Part shown: positions 14,009 to 20,438 of the stretch, one piece after another
How the letters are laid out: the number at the start of each line of letters is the position of its first letter
Position numbering within the stretch: the first letter of the stretch is position 1
DNA from: Methanolinea sp. UBA477
Lineage (GTDB): Archaea > Halobacteriota > Methanomicrobia > Methanomicrobiales > Methanospirillaceae
NCBI GenBank assembly: GCA_002509485.1
Contig: DAWO01000018.1
Span: 1 to 20,438, forward strand
Direction of reading: 5' to 3'
Length of the DNA: 20,438 bases
Program-made: the position numbers and the translations under genes
The notes under the pieces: model-generated
Seen by the model: only the letters and a program-made list of their open reading frames with translations
Databases searched by the model: none
Told to the model about the DNA's origin: nothing

Positions 14009-15496
14009 ATGATCCCTGGCATCCTGCCGCTCCTGGCCATCACAATCCCGCTTGCAGCCGCTGCGCTGATCCTCGCAACCGGCCGGCACATGAACCTCCG
14101 GGACTCAGTCACCCTGGGTGCTGCGGCATCGATGGTTATCGTGGTGCTGGCCATGCTCCCGGAGATCCTTGCCGGGGGCCGGATCGGCATAACCCTCATT
14201 CCACTCCTCCCCGGTGGAGACCTCGCGTTGCGTGTGGACGCACTGGGGATGATCTTCGGTATCGTGGCGTCGGTCCTCTGGCTCCTGAACTCGCTCTATT
14301 CGATCGGGTACATGCGGGCGCTCAACGAGCACGACCAGACTCGCTTCTACTTCTGTTTCGCGATTGCAATTGCTGCCGCCATCGGTATCGCGTTCTCTGC
14401 AAACCTCGTCACCCTCTATGTCTTCTACGAGATCCTCACGCTGATCACGTACCCGCTCGTCGTTCACGTCGGAACCCCTGAAGCGATGCAGGCAGGCCGG
14501 AAGTACCTGGCATACCTGCTTGGCGGCGGGATCTGTCTCCTCGCTGCAACTATCCTCACCTATACACTGACAGGAACGACCGAATTTATCCCGGGAGGGT
14601 TTCTTGCCGGGGCGGGTGCGGCAGCCCTCTCGCTCCAGGTCATCTTCCTCCTGTACCTGGGAGGGTTCGTGAAGGCGGCATGGATGCCGTTTCACGCCTG
14701 GCTCCCGGCCGCCATGGTTGCCCCGACACCCGTCAGCGCATTCCTCCACGCGGTCGCGGTGGTGACTGCAGGGGTATTCGGGGTGGTCCGTGTCGCCGGC
14801 TGGGTCTATGGTGTCGACCTGATGGCAGACCTCAACCTCGGGGTGTTGCTTGCAGTCATCGCCTCGTTCACCATCATCACCGCCTCGCTCTTCGCCCTCG
14901 CACAGGACAACCTGAAACGGCGTCTCGCCTACTCGACCGTTGCCCAGCTCTCCTACATCCTCCTCGGCGTCTCGATGCTCAGCACTGCCGGGCTGATCGG
15001 GGCGGTGATACACATACCGTTCCATGCCTTCCAGAAGATCGCCCTCTTCTTCTGTGCCGGGGCGGTCATTGTCGGTGCGGGCCGTGAGAATATCAGCGAT
15101 ATGAAAGGGATCGGGCGCAAGATGCCTGTTACGGCGGTGATGTGTGCGGCCGCGGCTGCCGGGATATGCGGGCTGCCGCCGTTCTGCGGGCTGGTCAGCA
15201 AGGTCTACCTCACGATTGGCGCCGTCCAGGCGGGGGAACTCGCCCTTCTGGGAGTCATCATCGTGAGCGCCGTCCTCAATGTCGCGTACTTCTTCCCGAT
15301 CATTCACACGATGATCATCGCCCGGCCCTCCGATGACCGGGCACTCGACACTGTCACCGAAGCACCGCTCATCATGCTCGTCCCGATCATCCTTGCGGTC
15401 ACTGCATCTGTCGCCTTCTTCTTCTTCCCTGCAACGCCGTTCCTCGACCTCGCAGAGATTGCCATATCTGACATGTCAGGAGCTGGTATGCCGTGA
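14009..15496 (+). CDS. MrpA N-terminal / NuoL-like antiporter subunit
   Basis: 495 residues, PF00361, but closer to the MrpA/NuoL branch than to MrpD. FVKAAWMPFHAWLPAAMVAPTPVSAFLH carries the APTPVSAxLH element of MrpA and NuoL, with K222 (TM7) and H247; E141 is in LYVFYEILTLITYP. AQDNLKRRLAYSTVAQLSYI is the family centre; GLVSKVYLTIGAVQAGEL gives the TM12 Lys. It lacks the C-terminal DUF4040 and MbhE parts of a full MrpA, which are separate genes earlier in the operon. ATG 14009 follows GGGAGG by nine bases. A longer frame from 13967 lies within the D gene and is discarded. Confidence 0.88.
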   Translation: MIPGILPLLAITIPLAAAALILATGRHMNLRDSVTLGAAASMVIVVLAMLPEILAGGRIGITLIPLLPGGDLALRVDALGMIFGIVASVLWLLNSLYSIGYMRALNEHDQTRFYFCFAIAIAAAIGIAFSANLVTLYVFYEILTLITYPLVVHVGTPEAMQAGRKYLAYLLGGGICLLAATILTYTLTGTTEFIPGGFLAGAGAAALSLQVIFLLYLGGFVKAAWMPFHAWLPAAMVAPTPVSAFLHAVAVVTAGVFGVVRVAGWVYGVDLMADLNLGVLLAVIASFTIITASLFALAQDNLKRRLAYSTVAQLSYILLGVSMLSTAGLIGAVIHIPFHAFQKIALFFCAGAVIVGAGRENISDMKGIGRKMPVTAVMCAAAAAGICGLPPFCGLVSKVYLTIGAVQAGELALLGVIIVSAVLNVAYFFPIIHTMIIARPSDDRALDTVTEAPLIMLVPIILAVTASVAFFFFPATPFLDLAEIAISDMSGAGMP

Positions 15497-17280
15497 TCCC
15501 GCCGGCAACCATCTACCTGGCCGGGCTCCTCGCCGTCCCGGTTCTGTCGGGTGCTGCCCGGAAGACCTGGGTCGCCGGTCTTGGGTTTGTCGGCTTCGTC
15601 GCGGCGCTCCTGGCCGGGGCGGGGCAACCTGCCGGCCCATATGTTTTTGGTCCCGGGATAGAGCTGCTCCTCTTCTCTGTCGACCCGTCACGCTCCTTTG
15701 CCGGGGTGGTGTTCGCCATTGCGGCACTCCTGGCGATCCTGTATTCCCTCCACCGGGACCTCCCTCCTGTCGAGACGATGGGGATTCTTGCGTCTGCCGG
15801 CGCCGCCATGGGGATCGTGTATGCAGGGGACTTTATCACCGTCTTTATCTTCTGGGAACTGCTTGCACTGGCATCTCTTGCCATCATCTGGTCCGCACCC
15901 GGTTCGGGCGGGTCCGGGTTTCGGTACCTTCTCTTCCATATCTTTGGCGGGGCCTGTCTCCTTGCCGGAAGTGCCATCGCGGTGGTGGCATCAGGCAGTA
16001 CCCTTCTCGCCCCGGTCGGACCGGGGCCCCAGTACCTCCTCATCTCCGTCGGGATCGGCGTGAATGCCGCGTTTATCCCGCTCCACACGTGGGTGCCGGA
16101 CGCGTATCCCCGTGCAACCGTTGCCGGGACGGTCGCTTTAAGCATCTTCACCACCAAAGCTGCCGTCTTCCTGCTCGTCGTCCTCGGGGGTTGGGGGCAG
16201 GGCCTGGCATACATGGGCGCCCTGATGGCCATCTATGGCGCGATATTTGCCCTTTTCCAGGATGATATCCGCCGGGTTCTCTCCTACTCGGTGATCAGCC
16301 AGGTAGGGTACATGGTCGCTGCCGTGGGTACGGGGACCGCCATGGGGACCGATGCAGCACTCGCCCACATGACATGCGACATCCTGTTCAAGACACTCCT
16401 TTTCATGGCAGCAGGTGCGGTGATAATCCGTACAGGGATATCACGGATGTCACGCCTCGGGGGCCTGGCAAAGACCATGCCGCTCACTGGGATCGCTGCG
16501 GTGTTCGGGGGACTGGCGCTTGCGGGAGTTCCGGGACTGAACGGTTCGGTGAGCAAGGGGATGATCATCGAGGCTGGGGCAGACGTGCCGTACCTGGCAC
16601 CGCTTCTCCTCTTTGCGGCTGTCATAACGGTGATTTACGTATCGAGGTTCCTGTGGTTCGTATTCTTCCGAAAGGCCCCCGACAACCTCGGGATAAGGAA
16701 AGAGCGCGAAGCACCTGTGCCGATGCTGGTTGCAATGGGTATTGCAGCGATCTTGTGCATCCTTATCGGTCTCTTCCCCGACCTTCTCGTCTCCCACCTC
16801 CCGGGAGGGTCGGTTGCACACCCGTTCTCACAAACCCACCTCGTCGAATCAGGTGCAGTCCTCCTGGCAGCGGGGATCGTCCTGCTCATTGCAAAGCCAC
16901 TCCGCTCCCCCGGAATGGTCTATGAAACCGATATTGACCGGGCTTACTGTGCCGCGGGTCGCGCACTGGTCTGGACGGTGAAAAATCCGCTCTCATCCGG
17001 TGCCCGCGGGATAGACCGGATGATCGGCAGAATTGTATCCCTGGCAACGCGGGTCTCGCAAAATCCGGTCATGACAATCCGGATCTGGACGCGGGCTCTT
17101 GCGCTGCCTTTCGTTCAGGCATTTTTTGACCCTGGATACGCTGATCAGTTCGAATCTGCTCTCGATGGCATCCGGAAGCGGTACCCGGATGAACGTCCGG
17201 GGATCAGGGGGAGCGGGTACGGTCTGATCCTCATCTGTATCATCGCGTTCCTGTACTACCTCCTCGGTGCGCATGCATGA
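15493..17280 (+). CDS. Second MrpD-like antiporter subunit with C-terminal extension
   Basis: 595 residues, PF00361, last gene of the operon. E122 is in FIFWELLALASL (TM5) and K222 in FTTKAAVF (TM8), but the TM7 Lys is replaced by N191 in GVNAAFIPLHTWVPDAY. The centre reads FALFQDDIRRVLSYSVISQVGYM, with DD-IRR in place of DN-LKR. TM12 has a Lys (SVSKGMIIE). After residue about 465 a mostly soluble stretch begins with YETDIDRAYCAAGRALVW, like the 'DxDWxYR' segment of long antiporter subunits, and ends in a single helix (GLILICIIAFLYYLLGAHA). GTG 15493 overlaps the previous stop. It may have a structural or modified transport role. Confidence 0.9.
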   Translation: MIPPATIYLAGLLAVPVLSGAARKTWVAGLGFVGFVAALLAGAGQPAGPYVFGPGIELLLFSVDPSRSFAGVVFAIAALLAILYSLHRDLPPVETMGILASAGAAMGIVYAGDFITVFIFWELLALASLAIIWSAPGSGGSGFRYLLFHIFGGACLLAGSAIAVVASGSTLLAPVGPGPQYLLISVGIGVNAAFIPLHTWVPDAYPRATVAGTVALSIFTTKAAVFLLVVLGGWGQGLAYMGALMAIYGAIFALFQDDIRRVLSYSVISQVGYMVAAVGTGTAMGTDAALAHMTCDILFKTLLFMAAGAVIIRTGISRMSRLGGLAKTMPLTGIAAVFGGLALAGVPGLNGSVSKGMIIEAGADVPYLAPLLLFAAVITVIYVSRFLWFVFFRKAPDNLGIRKEREAPVPMLVAMGIAAILCILIGLFPDLLVSHLPGGSVAHPFSQTHLVESGAVLLAAGIVLLIAKPLRSPGMVYETDIDRAYCAAGRALVWTVKNPLSSGARGIDRMIGRIVSLATRVSQNPVMTIRIWTRALALPFVQAFFDPGYADQFESALDGIRKRYPDERPGIRGSGYGLILICIIAFLYYLLGAHA

Positions 17281-17369
17281 TTCGCAGAGTGCCCGCCGGA
17301 CGGCCATTCGACTTTCCATCTGGTTCCACGGGCACGAGCTTCTCCCACCCTTTCCGCCTCCGGGATTAT

Positions 17370-18443
17370 CTATAAGAGCCGGAGGAAATTTTCATGGGCG
17401 ATCTTGTTGAGGGTCGACGACGGTACCCCTGCATCCCGGAGTGCGGACCAGAGATCGCTCATACGACCCGGATGGGCGACAGCCAGGAATGCATCGGGCG
17501 GGACTCCGTCATAGTCGCTCCCGATACCGACATGGTCCGGCCCCATGACGTCGAGGGCATGCAGGATATGATCCACGTAGCGTTCCAGGGAGGGATCGTG
17601 CCGGTCGATGAATTCCCCGAAGAAGCAGAGACCCATGACACCCCCATGGGCTGCCAGTGATTCCATCATCCCGTCCGTGAGGTTGCGGGCGTGATTGCAG
17701 AGGGAAAAACAGTTGCTGTGCGTGCAGCATAATTTCCCCTTTCCCGATTCTTCGGCGATCAAGAGTGCATCCCAAAAGGTGGCGTCGTTGGCGTGGGAAA
17801 GGTCACAGACCATCCCGAGCCGAATCATCTCTTCAACGGCAGACCTCCCGAACCCGGTCAGGCCCTCCTCGCGTGTGCAGAGGTTTTTCCGGAGATCCGG
17901 GTCCATGTACCCGTCCCGGCTCGGGCTGCCCTGCAGTGCCAGGAGAGGTTTGGCCCGGATCAGGGTGTCCTTTGAGAGTGCGGTCTCGCCAAACCAGCCC
18001 ATCCCGCCCTGCCCCTCTCCATGGGAGATATTTGCCACCCTGACGCCGAGACGATGCCAGTTCCGCAGGAGATCGAGGCGTCCGAGGAAGAAGAACGAAC
18101 TCTCGCATGCCATGACGATGCCGAGTCTGCCCGATTCCTCGGTGCGGGCCACATCGGCGGCATTCCGGCAGATTGACACAGCTCCCTCGTGTTCCTTCGC
18201 GCAGGTGTACAGACGGTCGATGATAGCAGAGCTCGTGAGCAGTCCGATATCCCCGACGTTTACGAACAGGCACCTGACATTCCCCTCCCTAAGCCTTGAT
18301 AGAGTGACCCGGAAGAAGGTGTCCGGATCGACTCCCTGTATCTCCGCGGGGAGGCCGTCTCCTTTGAGGAATTCTCTCATGTACACGCTGTCGCAATGTG
18401 CATCAAGGGTCCAGGGATACGCGTGTGTATCTTCCGGCTGCAT
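17370..18443 (-). CDS. Membrane-dipeptidase family (M19) peptidase, 357 aa
   Basis: A zinc dipeptidase of the renal-dipeptidase type, in the amidohydrolase fold. The metal ligands and active-site residues are in order: H16 and D18 in DAHCDSV, E114 in MACESS, H217 in CDLSHAND, H242 in CTHSN, R253 in HARNLTD and D310 in GIGSDYDG. The spacing H242-R253-D310 equals that of human renal dipeptidase within one residue. The Gly that usually follows the bridging Glu is Ser here. No signal peptide or anchor is seen, so it should be cytoplasmic and cleave dipeptides, perhaps with D-residues. The gene converges on the antiporter operon and has its own promoter at 18472-18481. Confidence 0.93.
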   Translation of the reverse strand: MQPEDTHAYPWTLDAHCDSVYMREFLKGDGLPAEIQGVDPDTFFRVTLSRLREGNVRCLFVNVGDIGLLTSSAIIDRLYTCAKEHEGAVSICRNAADVARTEESGRLGIVMACESSFFFLGRLDLLRNWHRLGVRVANISHGEGQGGMGWFGETALSKDTLIRAKPLLALQGSPSRDGYMDPDLRKNLCTREEGLTGFGRSAVEEMIRLGMVCDLSHANDATFWDALLIAEESGKGKLCCTHSNCFSLCNHARNLTDGMMESLAAHGGVMGLCFFGEFIDRHDPSLERYVDHILHALDVMGPDHVGIGSDYDGVPPDAFLAVAHPGRMSDLWSALRDAGVPSSTLNKIAHENFLRLL

Positions 18444-18471
18444 GATATCACGGGTAGATGTGCATGCAGGG

Positions 18472-18481
18472 CATATAATAA
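18472..18481 (-). promoter_or_regulatory. TATA-like promoter of the dipeptidase gene
   Basis: The minus strand reads AGTTATTATATGCCC, with the box TTATTATATG centred about 33 bp before ATG 18443. No Shine-Dalgarno sequence precedes the ATG. A leader of only some seven bases is predicted. Confidence 0.5.
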
Positions 18482-18515
18482 CTGGTTGTTGATTTTTTTC
18501 GCCTGATAATGAGGT

Positions 18516-19139
18516 CTATTTCCTTTTTGTATCGAAAAACTTCCGTATCACAAGCAGCGTGACACCTGCAACGGCTGCTATCCCCACAATGATGAGAATC
18601 AGGTCTATGGAGAGCATGCTCGAAAAGAAAAGGACAAAAGCTGCGGCGATTACGAACCCGAGAGCGGTAAAGATGATCGCCGGTATCCGCCTCCAGCCCA
18701 GTATCCAGGCGATGATGGGTGTCCCATAAAGGCCTATACCCGGGATCCACGCTATCGCGACGCAGGTGATTACGCCGTATTTTTTTATGGCTGGATATTT
18801 CTCCATCCTTTTCCTGACACCCTCAATCCAGTCCTTCACCCGCTGCGAAGATAAGGCAAGACTCTGGCATACCTCCAGTATCGCGACTACCATCCCGATC
18901 GCAAAACAGGCCATGACGGTGAGTATCGCCACCGGTGTAAGACCAAGTGCCAGGCCGAGCGGAGGTGCAGCTGCCTGGAAGATGACGGTGGACGCGATGA
19001 GACTCAGGATGCTTCCTGCAGGAACTCCATAGATCAGGCCAAGAACAAGCGGAGATGCGACTGCGAAGACGACAAAGAAGATGACAGCTCTTGAAATCTG
19101 CTTCAACACCGCCCAGGATGCACCGACTGCTGACCTCAC
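18516..19139 (-). CDS. Small multidrug-export-like membrane protein (2)
   Basis: About 207 residues with five to six hydrophobic segments. The layout mirrors the protein at 4455-5090: a VPAGSILSL...APPLGLALG region at residues 39-66, a basic loop RVKDWIEGVRKRMEKYPAIKKYG, then WIPGIGLYGTPIIAWILGW at 131-149 where the other protein has LPLQGTGGVG. This supports assignment to the PF06695 family. The C-terminus is basic (RKFFDTKRK), so likely cytoplasmic. The start is not certain: GTG 19139 is chosen since upstream residues are not hydrophobic and no ATG fits; the RBS (GAAGG) is too close to be convincing. The substrate is unknown. Confidence 0.7.
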   Translation of the reverse strand: MRSAVGASWAVLKQISRAVIFFVVFAVASPLVLGLIYGVPAGSILSLIASTVIFQAAAPPLGLALGLTPVAILTVMACFAIGMVVAILEVCQSLALSSQRVKDWIEGVRKRMEKYPAIKKYGVITCVAIAWIPGIGLYGTPIIAWILGWRRIPAIIFTALGFVIAAAFVLFFSSMLSIDLILIIVGIAAVAGVTLLVIRKFFDTKRK

Positions 19140-19370
19140 ACCTTCACCCTGGAATAGAGTGTATGCGTTCCTGGTATTATCACTGTTCAGGTTCGTATGG
19201 GGTGTGGAGAAGATACCAGTACATCCCCCCGGGTGATAATCCCCTGCGATCTGTTCACCCGGTCCCTCCCGGAAATCCACGCTGCTGCCCGGGAACAGTG
19301 ATAGTCTTCTTGTTTATGGCCAGAAAAGTGAGATATCTTGAAATAATAACGGGAATACAGTACAATTCAT

Positions 19371-19967
19371 ATGAAACCATCTCGCGGGATGTATCTTGCC
19401 TTCTTCTTCCAGGCACTGATAGCTCTGAATGCCGTCTATGCCTTTCTATTAGGTGAATTCCAGGCCATGTTTACTGCCGTTCTCATGTTCGTCCTCACCC
19501 TCGTCCCTTACGTGATCTCCGAGCGGATGAACATCAAACTTCCATGGTTTGTGTTTCTCCTCATCGCACTTGCCCTCTGGATACATACTGCCGGGTACAT
19601 CCAGGGCTATTACGTCATCTTTTACCCCTACTATGACAAGGTTGCACACCTGGTATCAGGGACGACGGTTGCGCTTCTCGGGTTCCTCGGCGTCATCTTC
19701 CTTGACAAGTACTGGAAGATGACACTCACCACGCCATTTATCATCGGTTTCACCATCATCTTTTCCGTTGCGCTGGGTGCCTTCTGGGAGATGTACGAGT
19801 TCTTTATTGACAATGTATTTGGCGGTTCGCTGGCAGGACCCATGCAGAACAGCTTAAACGACACCATGCTGGACATGATATTCGTCCTTGGCGGATCAAT
19901 CATCGTGGCGATACTCGGAAACTTCTATTTCAAAAGTCATCGGAAAGAGGAGATTACAGGGGACTGA
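19371..19967 (+). CDS. DUF2238-like membrane protein, 198 aa
   Basis: Five to six membrane helices. YYDKVAHLVSGTTVALLGFL and GAFWEMYEFFIDNVFG, then LNDTMLDMIFVLGGSIIVAI, reproduce the YDxxxH...ALGxxWExxE...DTxxDM pattern of the YjdF/DUF2238 family, in which these polar residues lie inside or at the edge of membrane helices. The function is not known. A weak TATA-like AAATAATAA (19341-19349) lies about 26 bp before the ATG, so the mRNA may be leaderless; no Shine-Dalgarno sequence is seen. The gene is divergent from the second multidrug-export-like gene and is followed by the second copy of the dispersed repeat. Confidence 0.75.
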   Translation: MKPSRGMYLAFFFQALIALNAVYAFLLGEFQAMFTAVLMFVLTLVPYVISERMNIKLPWFVFLLIALALWIHTAGYIQGYYVIFYPYYDKVAHLVSGTTVALLGFLGVIFLDKYWKMTLTTPFIIGFTIIFSVALGAFWEMYEFFIDNVFGGSLAGPMQNSLNDTMLDMIFVLGGSIIVAILGNFYFKSHRKEEITGD

Positions 19968-20174
19968 CCAGGGAACGTTTTTCGGGTTGGTTCTTCCTTC
20001 CCACTCTTTTACGGGTATGAACGCCTCGTGCAGCCGCCATACGGTTGCGCCGGCTCATGTGACATCCCCCGTATGCCAGAAAGGTGGAAAAGAACCGTAT
20101 CCATGACTTTTAACCGGATTGAAAGATCCGCACCTGTTCATTCCTCCCCGAAGATTCCCGTAAACTTGCCAGCA

Positions 20175-20265
20175 GTTTTTTCGGCTCTTTTCTACCTGGT
20201 GTGGGCAGGATTGATGAACCGGATACATTTTGTGAGGGCTATCCGCCCCCACACCCCATGTGCGA
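20175..20265 (+). repeat. Dispersed repeat, copy 2 (3' of DUF2238-like gene)
   Basis: Matches copy 1 (709-800) in opposite orientation; the identical 20-bp core is at 20208-20227. This copy can fold: GGTGTGGGC-a-GGAT (20198-20211) pairs with ATCC-G-cc-CCCACACC (20241-20255), 13 pairs with a small internal loop, leaving the conserved core in the loop. It starts about 210 bp after the stop of the preceding gene and has that gene's orientation. No terminal inverted repeats or target duplications were noticed. Confidence 0.75.
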
Positions 20266-20424
20266 GATCGATTGCTGGCGGTTGATATGAGGAGCCCTGT
20301 GTATACGATAAAATAAATTTCTTTCTGCGAAAAAAAACAAAATGTCGTTTTTTCTCCGGTTTATACCAAAAACGATATCTGGGAACCGGAAAATTACATT
20401 GTGCGAACTTGAAACAGGTGAATC

Positions 20425-20438
20425 ATGAACAGAAATAA
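20425..20438 (+). CDS. Possible start of next gene (partial)
   Basis: ATG at 20425 is preceded by AGGTGA at a spacing of five and follows an A/T-rich promoter-like stretch. Only four full codons (Met-Asn-Arg-Asn) are inside the window, so nothing can be said about the product. Confidence 0.3.

Larger units (their letters stand above)
19968..20438. other. Gene-poor right end
   Basis: 471 bp without a recognisable gene. Nothing is identified in 19968-20174. The repeat copy occupies 20175-20265. After 20300 the DNA becomes A/T-rich with A- and T-runs, an imperfect inverted repeat TCCGGTT/AACCGGA (20355-20361, 20384-20390), and an ATG at 20425 that may begin the next gene. Confidence 0.55.

Noticed and set aside
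12529..14199. 556-codon open frame on the minus strand
   Set aside because: It lies opposite mnhD and the start of the next subunit, whose motifs are certain. The product is full of Asp, Glu, His and Arg without any family pattern, as expected from the antisense of G/C-rich third positions. The same applies to the 400-codon frame at 14105-15307.
17148..17156. GTTCGAATC, like a tRNA T-loop
   Set aside because: It is inside the last antiporter gene, and no acceptor stem or anticodon arm can be folded around it. No tRNA was seen anywhere in the window.

Overview
The window looks like chromosomal DNA of a methanogenic euryarchaeon, most likely of the order Methanomicrobiales. The evidence is an archaeal form III RuBisCO, a TPR protein and a DUF2178/XRE pair of archaeal type, an Mrp/Mbh-like antiporter operon of separate small subunits, TATA-like boxes about 25-33 bp upstream of several start codons, and moderate-to-high GC with strong G/C third positions. 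This is inference from gene content; there is no rRNA or other marker gene in the window.

Left part (1-5,100): the end of an ABC-2 permease, then a gene-poor stretch with a possible 45-aa ORF and one copy of a dispersed repeat. A minus-strand pair follows, a small conserved-looking ORF and form III RuBisCO, the latter with its own nearly leaderless promoter. Next come three plus-strand genes: an eight-repeat TPR protein, a PPOX-type flavin protein and a small multidrug-export-like membrane protein.

Middle part (5,200-10,000): a translationally coupled DUF2178 membrane protein/XRE regulator pair on the minus strand faces away from a VTC-DUF4956 pair on the plus strand. The two divergent promoters share a 10-bp word just downstream of their TATA-like boxes. 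The VTC-DUF4956 pair is full length but carries three frameshifts, each at a short homopolymer. Then come a flavodoxin (minus), an unknown lipoprotein (plus) and the C-terminal remnant of a methyltransferase (minus).

Right-centre (10,106-17,280): a tightly overlapping ten-gene operon for a multisubunit cation/proton antiporter, in the order E, F, G, MrpA-C-terminal-like (DUF4040), MbhE-like, B, C, D, MrpA-N-terminal/NuoL-like, second D-like. MrpA is in effect split over separate genes, and no hydrogenase or other redox subunit follows. The expected role is coupling H+ and Na+ gradients across the membrane.

Right end (17,370-20,438): an M19 dipeptidase and a second small multidrug-export-like protein on the minus strand, a DUF2238-like membrane protein on the plus strand, and a second copy of the dispersed repeat, folded into a strong potential hairpin. 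Both repeat copies lie 3' of a gene and in that gene's orientation. No tRNA, rRNA, CRISPR array or transposase was found.
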